From positions 1-64,000 of the forward strand of contig NZ_JAGKJJ010000008.1 in the NCBI RefSeq assembly GCF_020329505.1: a stretch of DNA of 64,000 bases, given 5' to 3'. This stretch comes from Bradyrhizobium semiaridum. GTDB taxonomy: Bacteria; Pseudomonadota; Alphaproteobacteria; Rhizobiales; Xanthobacteraceae. The notes under the pieces are model-generated. The model made no database searches. It saw only the letters and a list, made by a program, of their open reading frames with translations, and was not told where the DNA came from. The position numbers and the translations under genes were made by a program. Below, one piece after another: positions 33,740 to 41,876 of this stretch; positions within the stretch are counted from its first letter, which is position 1, and each line of letters opens with the position of its first letter.

Positions 33740-34522
33740 ATGACACGTCCCGTCCGCCTCGGCATGCTGACGCCGTCCTCGAACACCGCGCTCGAGCCGA
33801 TCACCTGTGCGATGCTGGCCGGCGTCGGCGACATGTCGGTGCATTTCTCGCGCTTCAAGGTGACCGAGATCGCGCTGTCGGACGCGGCGCTGCGCCAGTT
33901 CGACGCCAGCGAGATCCTGCGCGCCGCAGAGTTGCTTGGTCATGCCAAGGTCGACGTCATCGCCTGGAACGGCACCTCCGCGAGCTGGCTCGGCTTCGAC
34001 CGCGACGAAAGACTCTGCGAGCAGATCACGGCATCGACCGGGATCAAGGCCCGCACCACGGTGCTGGCCTATCGCGACCTGCTGCGGCGGATCGGGGCTC
34101 GGCGTATTGGACTGGTGACGCCGTATCGCGACGACGTCCAGCAGAAGATCATCGCCAACTGGAATTCGGAAGGGCTCCATTGCTTCGCCGAACGGCATCT
34201 GGCGCTACAGGACAATTTCTCCTTTGCCGAGGTGCCGGAAGCTGAGGTCGCCGCTCTGATCGAGGGGGTCATCCGCGAAGGCTGCGATGCCGCCGTGGTG
34301 CTCTGCACCAACATGCGTGGCGCCGGCGCCGCGGAGCGGCTGGAGCGGGAGTACCGCGTCCCGGTGCTGGATTCGATTGCCGTGACGTTGTGGGCGTGTC
34401 TGCTCGCCACCGGCTGCGATCCGTCGCGCATTCGGGGGTGGGGCAGCCTGTTCACGAATCCCGATCTGCGCGCCAATGTCGCCGTCGGGGCGAACACTGA
34501 GATGAAGGCGAACCGTGACTGA
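33740..34522 (+). CDS. Asp/Glu racemase superfamily protein, arylmalonate-decarboxylase/maleate-isomerase-like
   Basis: 260 residues. The N-terminal LTPSSNTALEP is typical of maleate cis-trans isomerases and arylmalonate decarboxylases. The usual first catalytic Cys is replaced by Gly: VIAWNGTSASWLG, with Gly78-Thr79-Ser80. The second Cys is kept (VVLCTNMRG, Cys189). One Gly and one Cys at these places is the arrangement of arylmalonate decarboxylase (Gly74/Cys188), while isomerases and racemases keep two Cys. I infer a decarboxylase- or isomerase-type reaction on a small dicarboxylate. It overlaps the GntR gene by 8 bp. Confidence 0.82.
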   Translation: MTRPVRLGMLTPSSNTALEPITCAMLAGVGDMSVHFSRFKVTEIALSDAALRQFDASEILRAAELLGHAKVDVIAWNGTSASWLGFDRDERLCEQITASTGIKARTTVLAYRDLLRRIGARRIGLVTPYRDDVQQKIIANWNSEGLHCFAERHLALQDNFSFAEVPEAEVAALIEGVIREGCDAAVVLCTNMRGAGAAERLEREYRVPVLDSIAVTLWACLLATGCDPSRIRGWGSLFTNPDLRANVAVGANTEMKANRD

Positions 34523-35306
34523 CATCAAAACGATCAGGCGCAATAAGGATCCCAAGCGCCCGCGCCCGGTGACGGCGCAGCAGCGGCGGCGCCTGCGCGT
34601 GCCGCGGACCGGCCTGCACGAGCAGGCGGCGGCGCGGCTGCGCACCATGATCGTGCGCGGCGAGCTGGAGCCCGGCCAGCAACTGGGCGAGGCGGACCTG
34701 TCCGGCGCGCTCGGCATTTCGCGCACCCCGCTGCGCGAGGCGCTGAAGCAGCTCGCGAGCGAGGGCCTGGTCGAGCTGCGACTCAACCATAGCGCCGTCG
34801 TCGCGCCGTTCCGCCGCGCCGAGCTGACCGAACTGTTCGAGGCCGTCAGCGGCATCGAGCGCTGCGCCGCCGAGCTCGCCGCCGTCCGCATGGAGGCGGG
34901 CGACTTCGAACGGCTCGAAGCCTTGCAGGACAAGATCGAATGGCATCATGGCCGCGGCGAGCTGCGCGAATATTTCCAGACTAACCAGCTGATCCACTCG
35001 GCCATCGTCGGCTTCGCCCGCAACGCGGTGCTGAAGGCAACGCACGAGGCGCTGCTGGCGCGGGCGGAGCGCGCGCGCTTCTTCGCGCTGTCGGTGCTCG
35101 GGCGCTGGGATGAATCAGTGCGCGAGCACCAGGAGATCCTGGCCGCGCTGAAGGCGCGCGATGCCGCGCGGGCCGGGCAGGTGCTGGCGCATCACGTGCG
35201 CCGCACCGGCGAGATCGTGGTCGAAACGCTCGATGAGACGGCGGACACCGCCGCTGTGCCCGAGGTGCCCACAAGGCCGCGCGGCCGCAAGACAGGGAAG
35301 GCCTGA
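34515..35306 (+). CDS. GntR-family regulator, FCD domain
   Basis: 263 residues. A basic N-terminal tail (RRNKDPKRPRPVTAQQRRRLRVPR) precedes the winged helix-turn-helix (LHEQAAARLRTMIVRGELEPGQQLGEADLSGALGISRTPLREALKQLASEGLVEL), then an all-helical FCD ligand domain (ELTELFEAVSGIERCAAELAAVR, HSAIVGFARNAVLKATHEALL, HQEILAALKARDAARAGQVLAHHVRR). The His/Asp residues that bind metal in FCD proteins appear to be present. It overlaps the preceding gene and is 2 bp before the next, so it sits inside the operon it presumably controls. Confidence 0.9.
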   Translation: MTDIKTIRRNKDPKRPRPVTAQQRRRLRVPRTGLHEQAAARLRTMIVRGELEPGQQLGEADLSGALGISRTPLREALKQLASEGLVELRLNHSAVVAPFRRAELTELFEAVSGIERCAAELAAVRMEAGDFERLEALQDKIEWHHGRGELREYFQTNQLIHSAIVGFARNAVLKATHEALLARAERARFFALSVLGRWDESVREHQEILAALKARDAARAGQVLAHHVRRTGEIVVETLDETADTAAVPEVPTRPRGRKTGKA

Positions 35307-35308
35307 CG

Positions 35309-36073
35309 ATGAAGATCCTGCTGCTCAATCCGAATACGACGGCGGCGGTGACCGACCTGCTGCACGCCGCCGGCAGCAAGGTTGTCTCGGCCGGCACCGA
35401 ACTGGTGCCGCTGACGGCGTCGCGCGGCGTGCCCTATATCGCGACGCGCGCGGAAGCGCAGGTCGGCGGCGCCATCGCCCTGGAAATGCTCGCCGAGGCC
35501 GGCGACGATTGTGATGCCGCCGTGATCGCCGCGTTCGGCGACCCCGGCCTGTTCGGCGCGCGCGAGCTGTTTTCATTTCCCGTCGTCGGCCTTGCCGAGG
35601 CCGCGATGCTCACCGCCTGCATGGTCGGGCGGCGCTTTTCCATCGTGACCTTCGCCGGCGCGCTGGCGCCGTGGTACGAAGAATGCGTCGCGATGCACGG
35701 CATGGGCGCGCGCTGCGCCGGCATCCGCGCGCTCGGCGGTGCGTTTCAGTCGATCTCGGAGGTGCAGGCCGAGAAGGAAGAGCTGCTGGTTGCGCTCGCC
35801 AACCGCGCGGTCGAGGAGGACAACGCCGATGTCGTCATTCTCTCGGGTGCGCCGCTTGCCGGGCTCGCCGCCAGGGTCGGTGATCGCATCCCGGTGCCGG
35901 TGATCGATCCGGTCGGCGCCGCGGTGCGCCAGGCGGAGACGCTCGCGGTGCTCAAGCCGCGCAAGGCGATAGCGGGCACGTTCCGCCGGCCGGACGCCAA
36001 GCCGACGCGCGGGCTGGCCGAGCCGCTGGCCGCCGTCATCGAACACCGCTCACCGAAACAAGGAGGCCGCTGA
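35309..36073 (+). CDS. Hydantoin-racemase-like protein lacking both catalytic Cys
   Basis: 254 residues of the Asp/Glu/hydantoin racemase family (ILLLNPNTTAAVTD at the N-terminus, FGDPGL in the middle, PVPVIDPVGAAVRQAE near the end). Hydantoin racemases use two Cys, in ACFGDPGL and LGCAG. Here these are IAAFGDPGL (Ala75) and ILSGAPLAG (Gly180), so two-base racemisation is not possible by the usual route. A non-racemase function, such as decarboxylation, or a binding role should be considered. Its TGA overlaps the ATG of the hydantoinase gene by one base. Confidence 0.82.
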   Translation: MKILLLNPNTTAAVTDLLHAAGSKVVSAGTELVPLTASRGVPYIATRAEAQVGGAIALEMLAEAGDDCDAAVIAAFGDPGLFGARELFSFPVVGLAEAAMLTACMVGRRFSIVTFAGALAPWYEECVAMHGMGARCAGIRALGGAFQSISEVQAEKEELLVALANRAVEEDNADVVILSGAPLAGLAARVGDRIPVPVIDPVGAAVRQAETLAVLKPRKAIAGTFRRPDAKPTRGLAEPLAAVIEHRSPKQGGR

Positions 36074-37485
36074 TGGCCCTCGACACCATCATTTGCGGCG
36101 GCACGGTGGTCACCGCTTCCGACACTTTTGCCTGCGACGTCGGCATCAGCGACGGCAGGATCGCGGTGCTCGGACAGAATCTCGGTTCGGCAGCGCGGAT
36201 TATCGATGCGACCGGGCGGCTGGTGCTGCCGGGCGGCATCGACAGCCATGTCCACTTCGCCCAGCCGTCGGGCGAGGGGATCGTGATGGCCGACGGCTTT
36301 GCCACCGGCACGCGCTCGGCGGCATTCGGCGGCACCACCACGGTGCTGCCGTTCTGCCTGCAGGAGAAGGGCCAGACGCTGCGCGAGGCGCTCAAGAGCT
36401 ATCATGCGTTGGCGGAAGGCGAGTGCCATGTCGACGTTGCCTTCCATCTCATCGTCACCGATCCGACCGAGCACGTGCTGGGCCAGGAGCTGCCGGCGCT
36501 GGTCGAGGATGGCTACACCTCGCTGAAGGTGTTCATGACCTATGAGGGCCTCGCGCTCTCCGACCGCGAGCTGCTGGAGACCATGTCGGTGGCGCGCGAG
36601 ACCGGCGCGATGCTGATGGTGCATGCGGAAAACTTCGACGCCATCCGCTTCCTCACCGACCGGCTGGAGCGCGCCGGCAACACCGCGCCGCGCTTCCACG
36701 CAACATCGCGGCCGATCCCGGTCGAGCGCGAGGCGACCCATCGCGCGATCTCGCTGTCCGAGCTCGTCGATGTGCCCATCATGATCGTGCACGTCTCGAA
36801 CCGCGAGGCGATGGAGGAGATCCGCCGTGCCCAGCAGCGCGGGCTGCGCGTGATGGGCGAGACCTGCCCGCAATACCTTGTTCTGACTGAGAAGGATCTC
36901 GACCAGCTCAACATGGAGGGCGCGAAATACGTCTGCTCGCCGCCGCCGCGTGATTTTGCCAGCCAGACGGCCTGCTGGGAAGGTTTGCAGCAGAAGGTGT
37001 TTTCGGTGTTCTCGTCGGATCATTGCCCGTTCCGTTACGACGACCCTCAGGGCAAGCTGGCGCCGAAGGGCCGCACAAGTTTCCGCTGGGTGCCGAACGG
37101 CATCCCCGGCGTCGCGACGCGGTTGCCGATCCTGTTCTCCGAAGGCGTGGTGAAGGGCCGCATCGATCTCAACAGTTTCGTCGCCTTCAGCGCCACCAAC
37201 CATGCCAAGATCTATGGACTCTATCCGCGCAAGGGCACCATCGCGGTCGGCTCGGACGCCGACATCGCGCTGTGGGACCCGAAGCGCAAGGTGACGATCC
37301 GCCACGAGCTGATCCACGACGGTTCGGACTACACGCCCTATGAGGGCCTTAAGGTCACCGGCTGGCCGGTCCTGACCATGGTGCGGGGCAAGGTCGTCGT
37401 CGATGACGGCAAGCTCGTCGGTGCCAAGGGGCACGGCACCTATCTGCCGCGCAGCAAGCCGCCGGGAGCAGCAACCATCCCGTAA
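36073..37485 (+). CDS. Dihydropyrimidinase / D-hydantoinase-like amidohydrolase
   Basis: 470 residues, complete cyclic-amidohydrolase pattern: GGIDSHVHFAQP (first metal His pair), TSLKVFMTY (carboxylated Lys), MVHAEN and MIVHVSN (metal His), and FSSDHCPF (catalytic Asp). It should open a cyclic imide, dihydropyrimidine or hydantoin ring in the cytosol. The first metal motif ends in AQP rather than the more frequent MPF-type sequence, so the substrate pocket may differ. It starts at TGATG, coupled to the racemase-like gene. Substrate unknown. Confidence 0.9.
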   Translation: MALDTIICGGTVVTASDTFACDVGISDGRIAVLGQNLGSAARIIDATGRLVLPGGIDSHVHFAQPSGEGIVMADGFATGTRSAAFGGTTTVLPFCLQEKGQTLREALKSYHALAEGECHVDVAFHLIVTDPTEHVLGQELPALVEDGYTSLKVFMTYEGLALSDRELLETMSVARETGAMLMVHAENFDAIRFLTDRLERAGNTAPRFHATSRPIPVEREATHRAISLSELVDVPIMIVHVSNREAMEEIRRAQQRGLRVMGETCPQYLVLTEKDLDQLNMEGAKYVCSPPPRDFASQTACWEGLQQKVFSVFSSDHCPFRYDDPQGKLAPKGRTSFRWVPNGIPGVATRLPILFSEGVVKGRIDLNSFVAFSATNHAKIYGLYPRKGTIAVGSDADIALWDPKRKVTIRHELIHDGSDYTPYEGLKVTGWPVLTMVRGKVVVDDGKLVGAKGHGTYLPRSKPPGAATIP

Positions 37486-37514
37486 CATCCGAACCAAGAA
37501 GGCAGGAGATCAAC

Positions 37515-38399
37515 ATGCCCTTTGCGACGACAGACGATGGCGTCCGGCTGTATTTCGAGGAGACCGGATCGGGTCATCCTGTGATCCTTGTCCATGAATT
37601 CGCCGGCGACCTGCGCAGCTACGAGCCGCAGATGCGGCACTTCGGCAAGCGCTACCGCACCATCGCCTATAACGCGCGCGGCTTTCCGCCGTCGGATGTG
37701 CCGGAGCAAGTCGCGTCCTACTCGCAGGCGCGGGCGGCCGACGACATCCTGGCTGTGCTCGATCACATCGGCGCGGAGAAGGCGCACATCGTTGGCCTGT
37801 CGATGGGCGGCTTTGCCACGCTGCATTTCGGGATCCGTCACCATGCGCGCGCGCTGTCGCTGTGCATCGGCGGCTGCGGCTACGGTGCCGAGCTCGACAA
37901 GCGCGAGACGTTCCGCGCCGAGGCCGACGTGATCGCGGCCACGATCCGCAAGGAGGGCATGGCGGCGTTTGCCGAGCGCTACGCCCACGGGCCGACCCGC
38001 GTGCAGTACCAGAACAAGGATCCGCGCGGCCACGCCGAGTTCAAGGCGATGCTGGCCGAGCATTCGGCGGTGGGATCGGCCAATACCCAGCAAGGCGTGC
38101 AGAAGGAGCGGCCCTCGCTCTACACGCTCACCGATGAGATGCAGCGCATCACGGTGCCGACGCTGATCATCACCGGCGACGAGGACTGGCCGTGCCTGCT
38201 GCCTGGCATCCTGATGAAGCAGAACATCCCGTCGGCGGCGCTCGCGGTGATGCCGAACTGCGGCCACGCCATCAACATCGAGGAGCCCGACGAGTACAAC
38301 CGCATCGTCGGCGACTTCCTCGCGCAGGTCGAGAGCGGCCGCTGGCCGATGCGCGACCCGAGGACCGTCAGCACCTCCATCACCGGAATGAAGGACTAA
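37515..38399 (+). CDS. Alpha/beta-hydrolase
   Basis: 294 residues. The oxyanion region HEFAGDLRSYEPQM, the nucleophile elbow VGLSMGGFATL (Ser near residue 96), a late Asp in ITGDEDWPC and the catalytic His in NCGHAINIEEPDEY form a standard triad. No signal peptide is seen. It follows the hydantoinase by 29 bp and probably acts on a product of the same route, for example as an esterase, amidase or C-C hydrolase. A repeat of family D follows, marking the end of the cluster. Confidence 0.88.
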   Translation: MPFATTDDGVRLYFEETGSGHPVILVHEFAGDLRSYEPQMRHFGKRYRTIAYNARGFPPSDVPEQVASYSQARAADDILAVLDHIGAEKAHIVGLSMGGFATLHFGIRHHARALSLCIGGCGYGAELDKRETFRAEADVIAATIRKEGMAAFAERYAHGPTRVQYQNKDPRGHAEFKAMLAEHSAVGSANTQQGVQKERPSLYTLTDEMQRITVPTLIITGDEDWPCLLPGILMKQNIPSAALAVMPNCGHAINIEEPDEYNRIVGDFLAQVESGRWPMRDPRTVSTSITGMKD

Positions 38400-38413
38400 C
38401 TGCTCTCGGTCTC

Positions 38414-38520
38414 GTCACCCTGAGGGGGCGCGAAGCTTTGTCCTCATCCACCGCTGTCATCGCCCGGCCTGTGCGCAATTGCGCACATGGACCGGACGAT
38501 CCAGTACGCCGCGGCCTATC
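38414..38520. repeat. Dispersed palindromic repeat, family D (copy 1)
   Basis: Contains the 18-bp palindrome tgtgcgcaattgcgcaca (38470-38487) flanked by cgcccggcc and ggaccggacg, preceded by gtcaccctgaggg and gaagctttgtcctcatcc. The same modules occur at 61986-62078 and, in part, at 53902-54022. In copies 2 and 3 the flanks of the palindrome are swapped, so the central part is inverted here relative to the module before it. Confidence 0.75.
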
Positions 38521-38693
38521 GGCTCAATGACGACTGTCTCTGGGAATACTGGATCGCTCGGTCAAGCCGGGCATCTTCGAGGCTCGCAAGAGCTTGCACC
38601 TCGACGCGTCTGAACGCCATCGCGCAATCCCTTGCCGATTGCACACAACTGACACGGCGCTGTCATTCGAGGTGGCTAATGTGTCGCAGGTCG

Positions 38694-38711
38694 ACGTCAT
38701 AAATCTGTAAA
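38694..38711 (+). promoter_or_regulatory. PHO-box-like site before the phosphoesterase gene
   Basis: ACGTCAT-AAAT-CTGTAAA, close to the 7-4-7 PhoB consensus CTGTCAT-AAAT-CTGTAAC. A further half site CTGTCAT lies at 38660. The downstream gene encodes a phosphoesterase, which fits phosphate control. The box ends only 16 bases before the GTG start, leaving little room for a -10 and a leader, so its role is uncertain. Confidence 0.4.
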
Positions 38712-38727
38712 AAACAAGGGGCTCTAC

Positions 38728-40452
38728 GTGAAAGACAAACTTCTTTCGACAGTCGGAATCTGCCTGGTCGCTGCCGCGGTTGCGTGCGGCACCTGGGTCT
38801 ATGCCGCGCAGGATAGCCAGGGCAACCAGGATGATCACGGCAATCGCGGCAACGGTCATCATCCGCACGACATCCACACGGCGACGCCGATCAAGCATCT
38901 CGTCGTGATCTTCAATGAGAACCGCTCGTTCGATCATTATTTCGCGACGTATCCGAATGCGGCCAATCCGTCCGGGTCGATTCCGTTCGTTGCGAAGCCG
39001 CATACGCCGAAGGTGAACAACCTCGCCAACGCCGACCTCTTGACCAACAATCCAAACACCAACCCGGCCAATGGCACCGGCGCGGCCAATCCGTTCCGGC
39101 TCGATCGCACCCAGGCCAACACCAAATCGCAGAACCATGCCTACACGCCGGAGCAGCAGGCCTATGACAACGGCAAGGCCGACCTGTTTCCAAAATACAC
39201 CGGCCGCGGCACCGCCGGCGGCGTCGGCGCCTTCGGCACCAACGGGCAGGTGATGGGCTATTTCGACGGCAACACCGTCACGGCGTTCTGGAATTACGCG
39301 CAGAACTTCGCCATGAGCGACAACGCCTATACCGACACCTACGGGCCGTCGACGCAGGGCGCGCTCGCGGTGATCGCGGGCCAGACCAATGGCGCGCAGA
39401 ACATCGTCGGCAGCTCGTCCTCGATCTCGGACGGGCAGGGCGGCTTGACGCTGATCGGCGACACCGACCCCGCCTACGACCAGTGCTCGAGCACGACGAG
39501 CACGGTGCTGATGACCGGCAAGAACATCGGCGACCTGCTGAACGCCGAGCGCGTCAGCTGGGGCAGCTTCATGGGCGGCTTCGACCTCACGCTGAAGAAC
39601 GCCAACAACACGACGGGCTGTGCGCGCAGCACGTTCTCCAGCAACGTCAACGGGACCATCACGGACTATATCCCGCACCACGCCTGGTTCCAGTACTACA
39701 AGTCGACCGCGAACCCGACCCACGCGCGGCCGAGCTCGGTGCAGGCGGTCGGCCACACCTACGCCGCCGACGGCAAGACGGTCGATCCGGCCAATCATAG
39801 CTACGATCTCGAGGACTTCTACGCCGCGGTGAAGGCCGGCAACTTCCCGGCGGTCTCCTACATCAAGATGCCGGCCTATCAGGACGGTCACCCCGGCAAT
39901 TCCGATCCGCTCGACGAGCAGGTGGGCAATGTCGAGCTGATCAACTTCCTGCAAAAGCAGCCGGAGTGGCGCGAGACGGCCGTGATCATCACCTATGACG
40001 ACTCCGACGGCTGGTACGACCACGCCTATGCGGTGCCGACCAGTGCCTCCTATGATCCGACCGCCGACCAGGTCAACGGTCCCGGCCAGTGCGGTCGCGG
40101 CGTCGACAAGCAGAAACAGCCGAAGGGTCTCAACGGCGAGCCGGTGAACGGCCGCTGCGGACCGGGCACCCGCATTCCCTTCATCGTGGTCTCGCCCTTC
40201 GCCAAACGCAACTACGTCAGCCATACGCGGATCTCGCAAGCGTCCGTGGTGCGCTTCATCGAGGACAACTGGCTGAACGGCAAGCGCATCGGCGGCGGCT
40301 CGTTCGACGCCGACGTCGAATCGATCACCGACCTGTTCGACTTCGATCGCGGCCATGGCCAGGACCACGAGTACAAGCAGGACACGCTGTTCCTCGATCC
40401 GACCGCCGGCACGGTCATCGTCAGCCCGCCGGATGATCACCATCACCACTAA
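38728..40452 (+). CDS. Exported phosphoesterase (phospholipase C / acid phosphatase family)
   Basis: 574 residues from a GTG start with AAGGGG six bases upstream. Signal peptide or anchor KDKLLSTVGICLVAAAVACGTWVYA. The phosphoesterase (PF04185) signature HLVVIFNENRSFDHYFATYPNA begins near residue 57; metal-ligand regions are QNFAMSDNAY, ITYDDSDGWYDH and RIPFIVVSPFAKRNYVSHTRISQASVVRFIEDNW. It would hydrolyse phospholipid head groups or other phosphomonoesters in the periplasm. The N-terminal and C-terminal ends are His-rich (HGNRGNGHHPHD, DDHHHH). The di-haem peroxidase gene follows after 18 bp. Confidence 0.9.
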   Translation: MKDKLLSTVGICLVAAAVACGTWVYAAQDSQGNQDDHGNRGNGHHPHDIHTATPIKHLVVIFNENRSFDHYFATYPNAANPSGSIPFVAKPHTPKVNNLANADLLTNNPNTNPANGTGAANPFRLDRTQANTKSQNHAYTPEQQAYDNGKADLFPKYTGRGTAGGVGAFGTNGQVMGYFDGNTVTAFWNYAQNFAMSDNAYTDTYGPSTQGALAVIAGQTNGAQNIVGSSSSISDGQGGLTLIGDTDPAYDQCSSTTSTVLMTGKNIGDLLNAERVSWGSFMGGFDLTLKNANNTTGCARSTFSSNVNGTITDYIPHHAWFQYYKSTANPTHARPSSVQAVGHTYAADGKTVDPANHSYDLEDFYAAVKAGNFPAVSYIKMPAYQDGHPGNSDPLDEQVGNVELINFLQKQPEWRETAVIITYDDSDGWYDHAYAVPTSASYDPTADQVNGPGQCGRGVDKQKQPKGLNGEPVNGRCGPGTRIPFIVVSPFAKRNYVSHTRISQASVVRFIEDNWLNGKRIGGGSFDADVESITDLFDFDRGHGQDHEYKQDTLFLDPTAGTVIVSPPDDHHHH

Positions 40453-40470
40453 GCGGTATCGGCTTCTGAC

Positions 40471-41814
40471 ATGAACGGCCGCATTTCGTGGCTCCTCGGC
40501 GCCGGCCTGCTTTGCATGGCCGGCGCCGTCGCGGCAGTCGAGACGCAAGGGCTGCTGCCGGGCACGAACCCGAACCCGGTGCAGCTCAGGCGGCCGCCGG
40601 TCGCGCCGCTGTCTGCAATGGCCCAGCTCGGCCAGAAGATCTTCTACGACGCCTCGTTGTCGTCGTCGGGCGCGCTGTCCTGCGCGTCCTGCCACAGCCC
40701 AGACCACGCCTATGGCCCGCCCAATGACGGGCCGGTGATGCTCGGCGGTCCCTCGTTGTCCCGGCAGGGTACGCGCGCCGTTCCCGGACTGACCTATCTC
40801 GAGCGCGAGCCGAGCTTCAGCATCGGGCCCGAGAAGGACGATGATGACAATGTCGTGCCGCTCGCCCAGATGGCCGCGATCGGCCAGCAGGCCGCGCGCG
40901 CCAAGAAGACGGCGACCGCGACTGCCGCGTCGGCCGCCAACATCGTGCCGCAGGGCGGCCTGTTCTGGGACGGCCGCGCCGATACGCTGCAGGACCAGGC
41001 GATCTTCCCGCTGCTCGATCCCAACGAGATGGATGGCGGCAGCGTCGAGCTGGTGGCCGAGAAGCTGCGCCACGTCCCCTATGCCCAGCGCTTCGCCGAA
41101 CTGTTCGGCGCGCAGATCTTCGGCAACCCGAGCCTGCTTGTCTCGGAGGCGATGTTCGCCGTCGCGCGCTATCAGGTCGAGGAGCCGAGCTTCCATCCCT
41201 ACACCAGCAAGTTCGACTATTGGCTCGAGGGCAAGGCGCGGCTCAGCGAGGCCGAGCTGCGCGGGCTGCAATTGTTCAACGATCCCGAGAAGGCCAATTG
41301 CGGCGGCTGTCATACCTCGGCGCCGAGCCATGATGGCCTGCCGCCGCTGTTCACCGATCATCAGTACGAAGCGCTCGGCGCGCCGCGCAACCCCGCACTG
41401 GAGCGCAACCGCGATCCCGCCTATTTCGATCTCGGCGTCTGCGGCCCGCATCGCAGCGACGTTTCCGAGCAGACGCAATATTGCGGCATGTTCCTGACGC
41501 CGACGCTGCGCAACACGGCGACCCGCAGGGCGTTCTTCCACAACGGCGTCTTCCGCAGCCTCGAACAGGTGCTCGACTTCTACAATTTCCGCGACACCAA
41601 TCCGGAGAAAGTCTTTCCGCGCGACGCCGACGGCAAGCTGAAGAAGTACGACGACCTGCCGGAGAAGTATCACGCCAATATCGACGTGGCCGATCCGCCG
41701 TTCGAGCGCCACCTCGGCGACACGCCGGCGATGACGGCACAGGACGAGGCCGACATCATCGCCTTCCTGAAGACGCTGACCGACGGCTACAAGGTGGAAC
41801 CTGCCGGCGATTAG
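40471..41814 (+). CDS. Di-haem cytochrome c peroxidase / MauG-like protein
   Basis: 447 residues with signal peptide WLLGAGLLCMAGAVAAVE. Two c-type haem motifs are present: C71-A-S-C74-H75 (CASCHSPDHAYG) and CGGCHTSAP in the second domain. FYDASLSSSGALSCASC and GLFWDGRADTLQDQAIFPLLDPNEM are typical of the CcpA/MauG family, which reduces H2O2 or oxidises partner proteins in the periplasm. The insertion with an Ala/Lys-rich stretch (ARAKKTATATAASAAN) is unusual. It is 18 bp after the phosphoesterase gene, an operon-like spacing. Confidence 0.9.
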   Translation: MNGRISWLLGAGLLCMAGAVAAVETQGLLPGTNPNPVQLRRPPVAPLSAMAQLGQKIFYDASLSSSGALSCASCHSPDHAYGPPNDGPVMLGGPSLSRQGTRAVPGLTYLEREPSFSIGPEKDDDDNVVPLAQMAAIGQQAARAKKTATATAASAANIVPQGGLFWDGRADTLQDQAIFPLLDPNEMDGGSVELVAEKLRHVPYAQRFAELFGAQIFGNPSLLVSEAMFAVARYQVEEPSFHPYTSKFDYWLEGKARLSEAELRGLQLFNDPEKANCGGCHTSAPSHDGLPPLFTDHQYEALGAPRNPALERNRDPAYFDLGVCGPHRSDVSEQTQYCGMFLTPTLRNTATRRAFFHNGVFRSLEQVLDFYNFRDTNPEKVFPRDADGKLKKYDDLPEKYHANIDVADPPFERHLGDTPAMTAQDEADIIAFLKTLTDGYKVEPAGD

Positions 41815-41876
41815 CGCCGCCGAGCCCCGCGCATGCGTGAGTTGGCAGCGGGCCGCCATGCGCGCATAATGGATGC

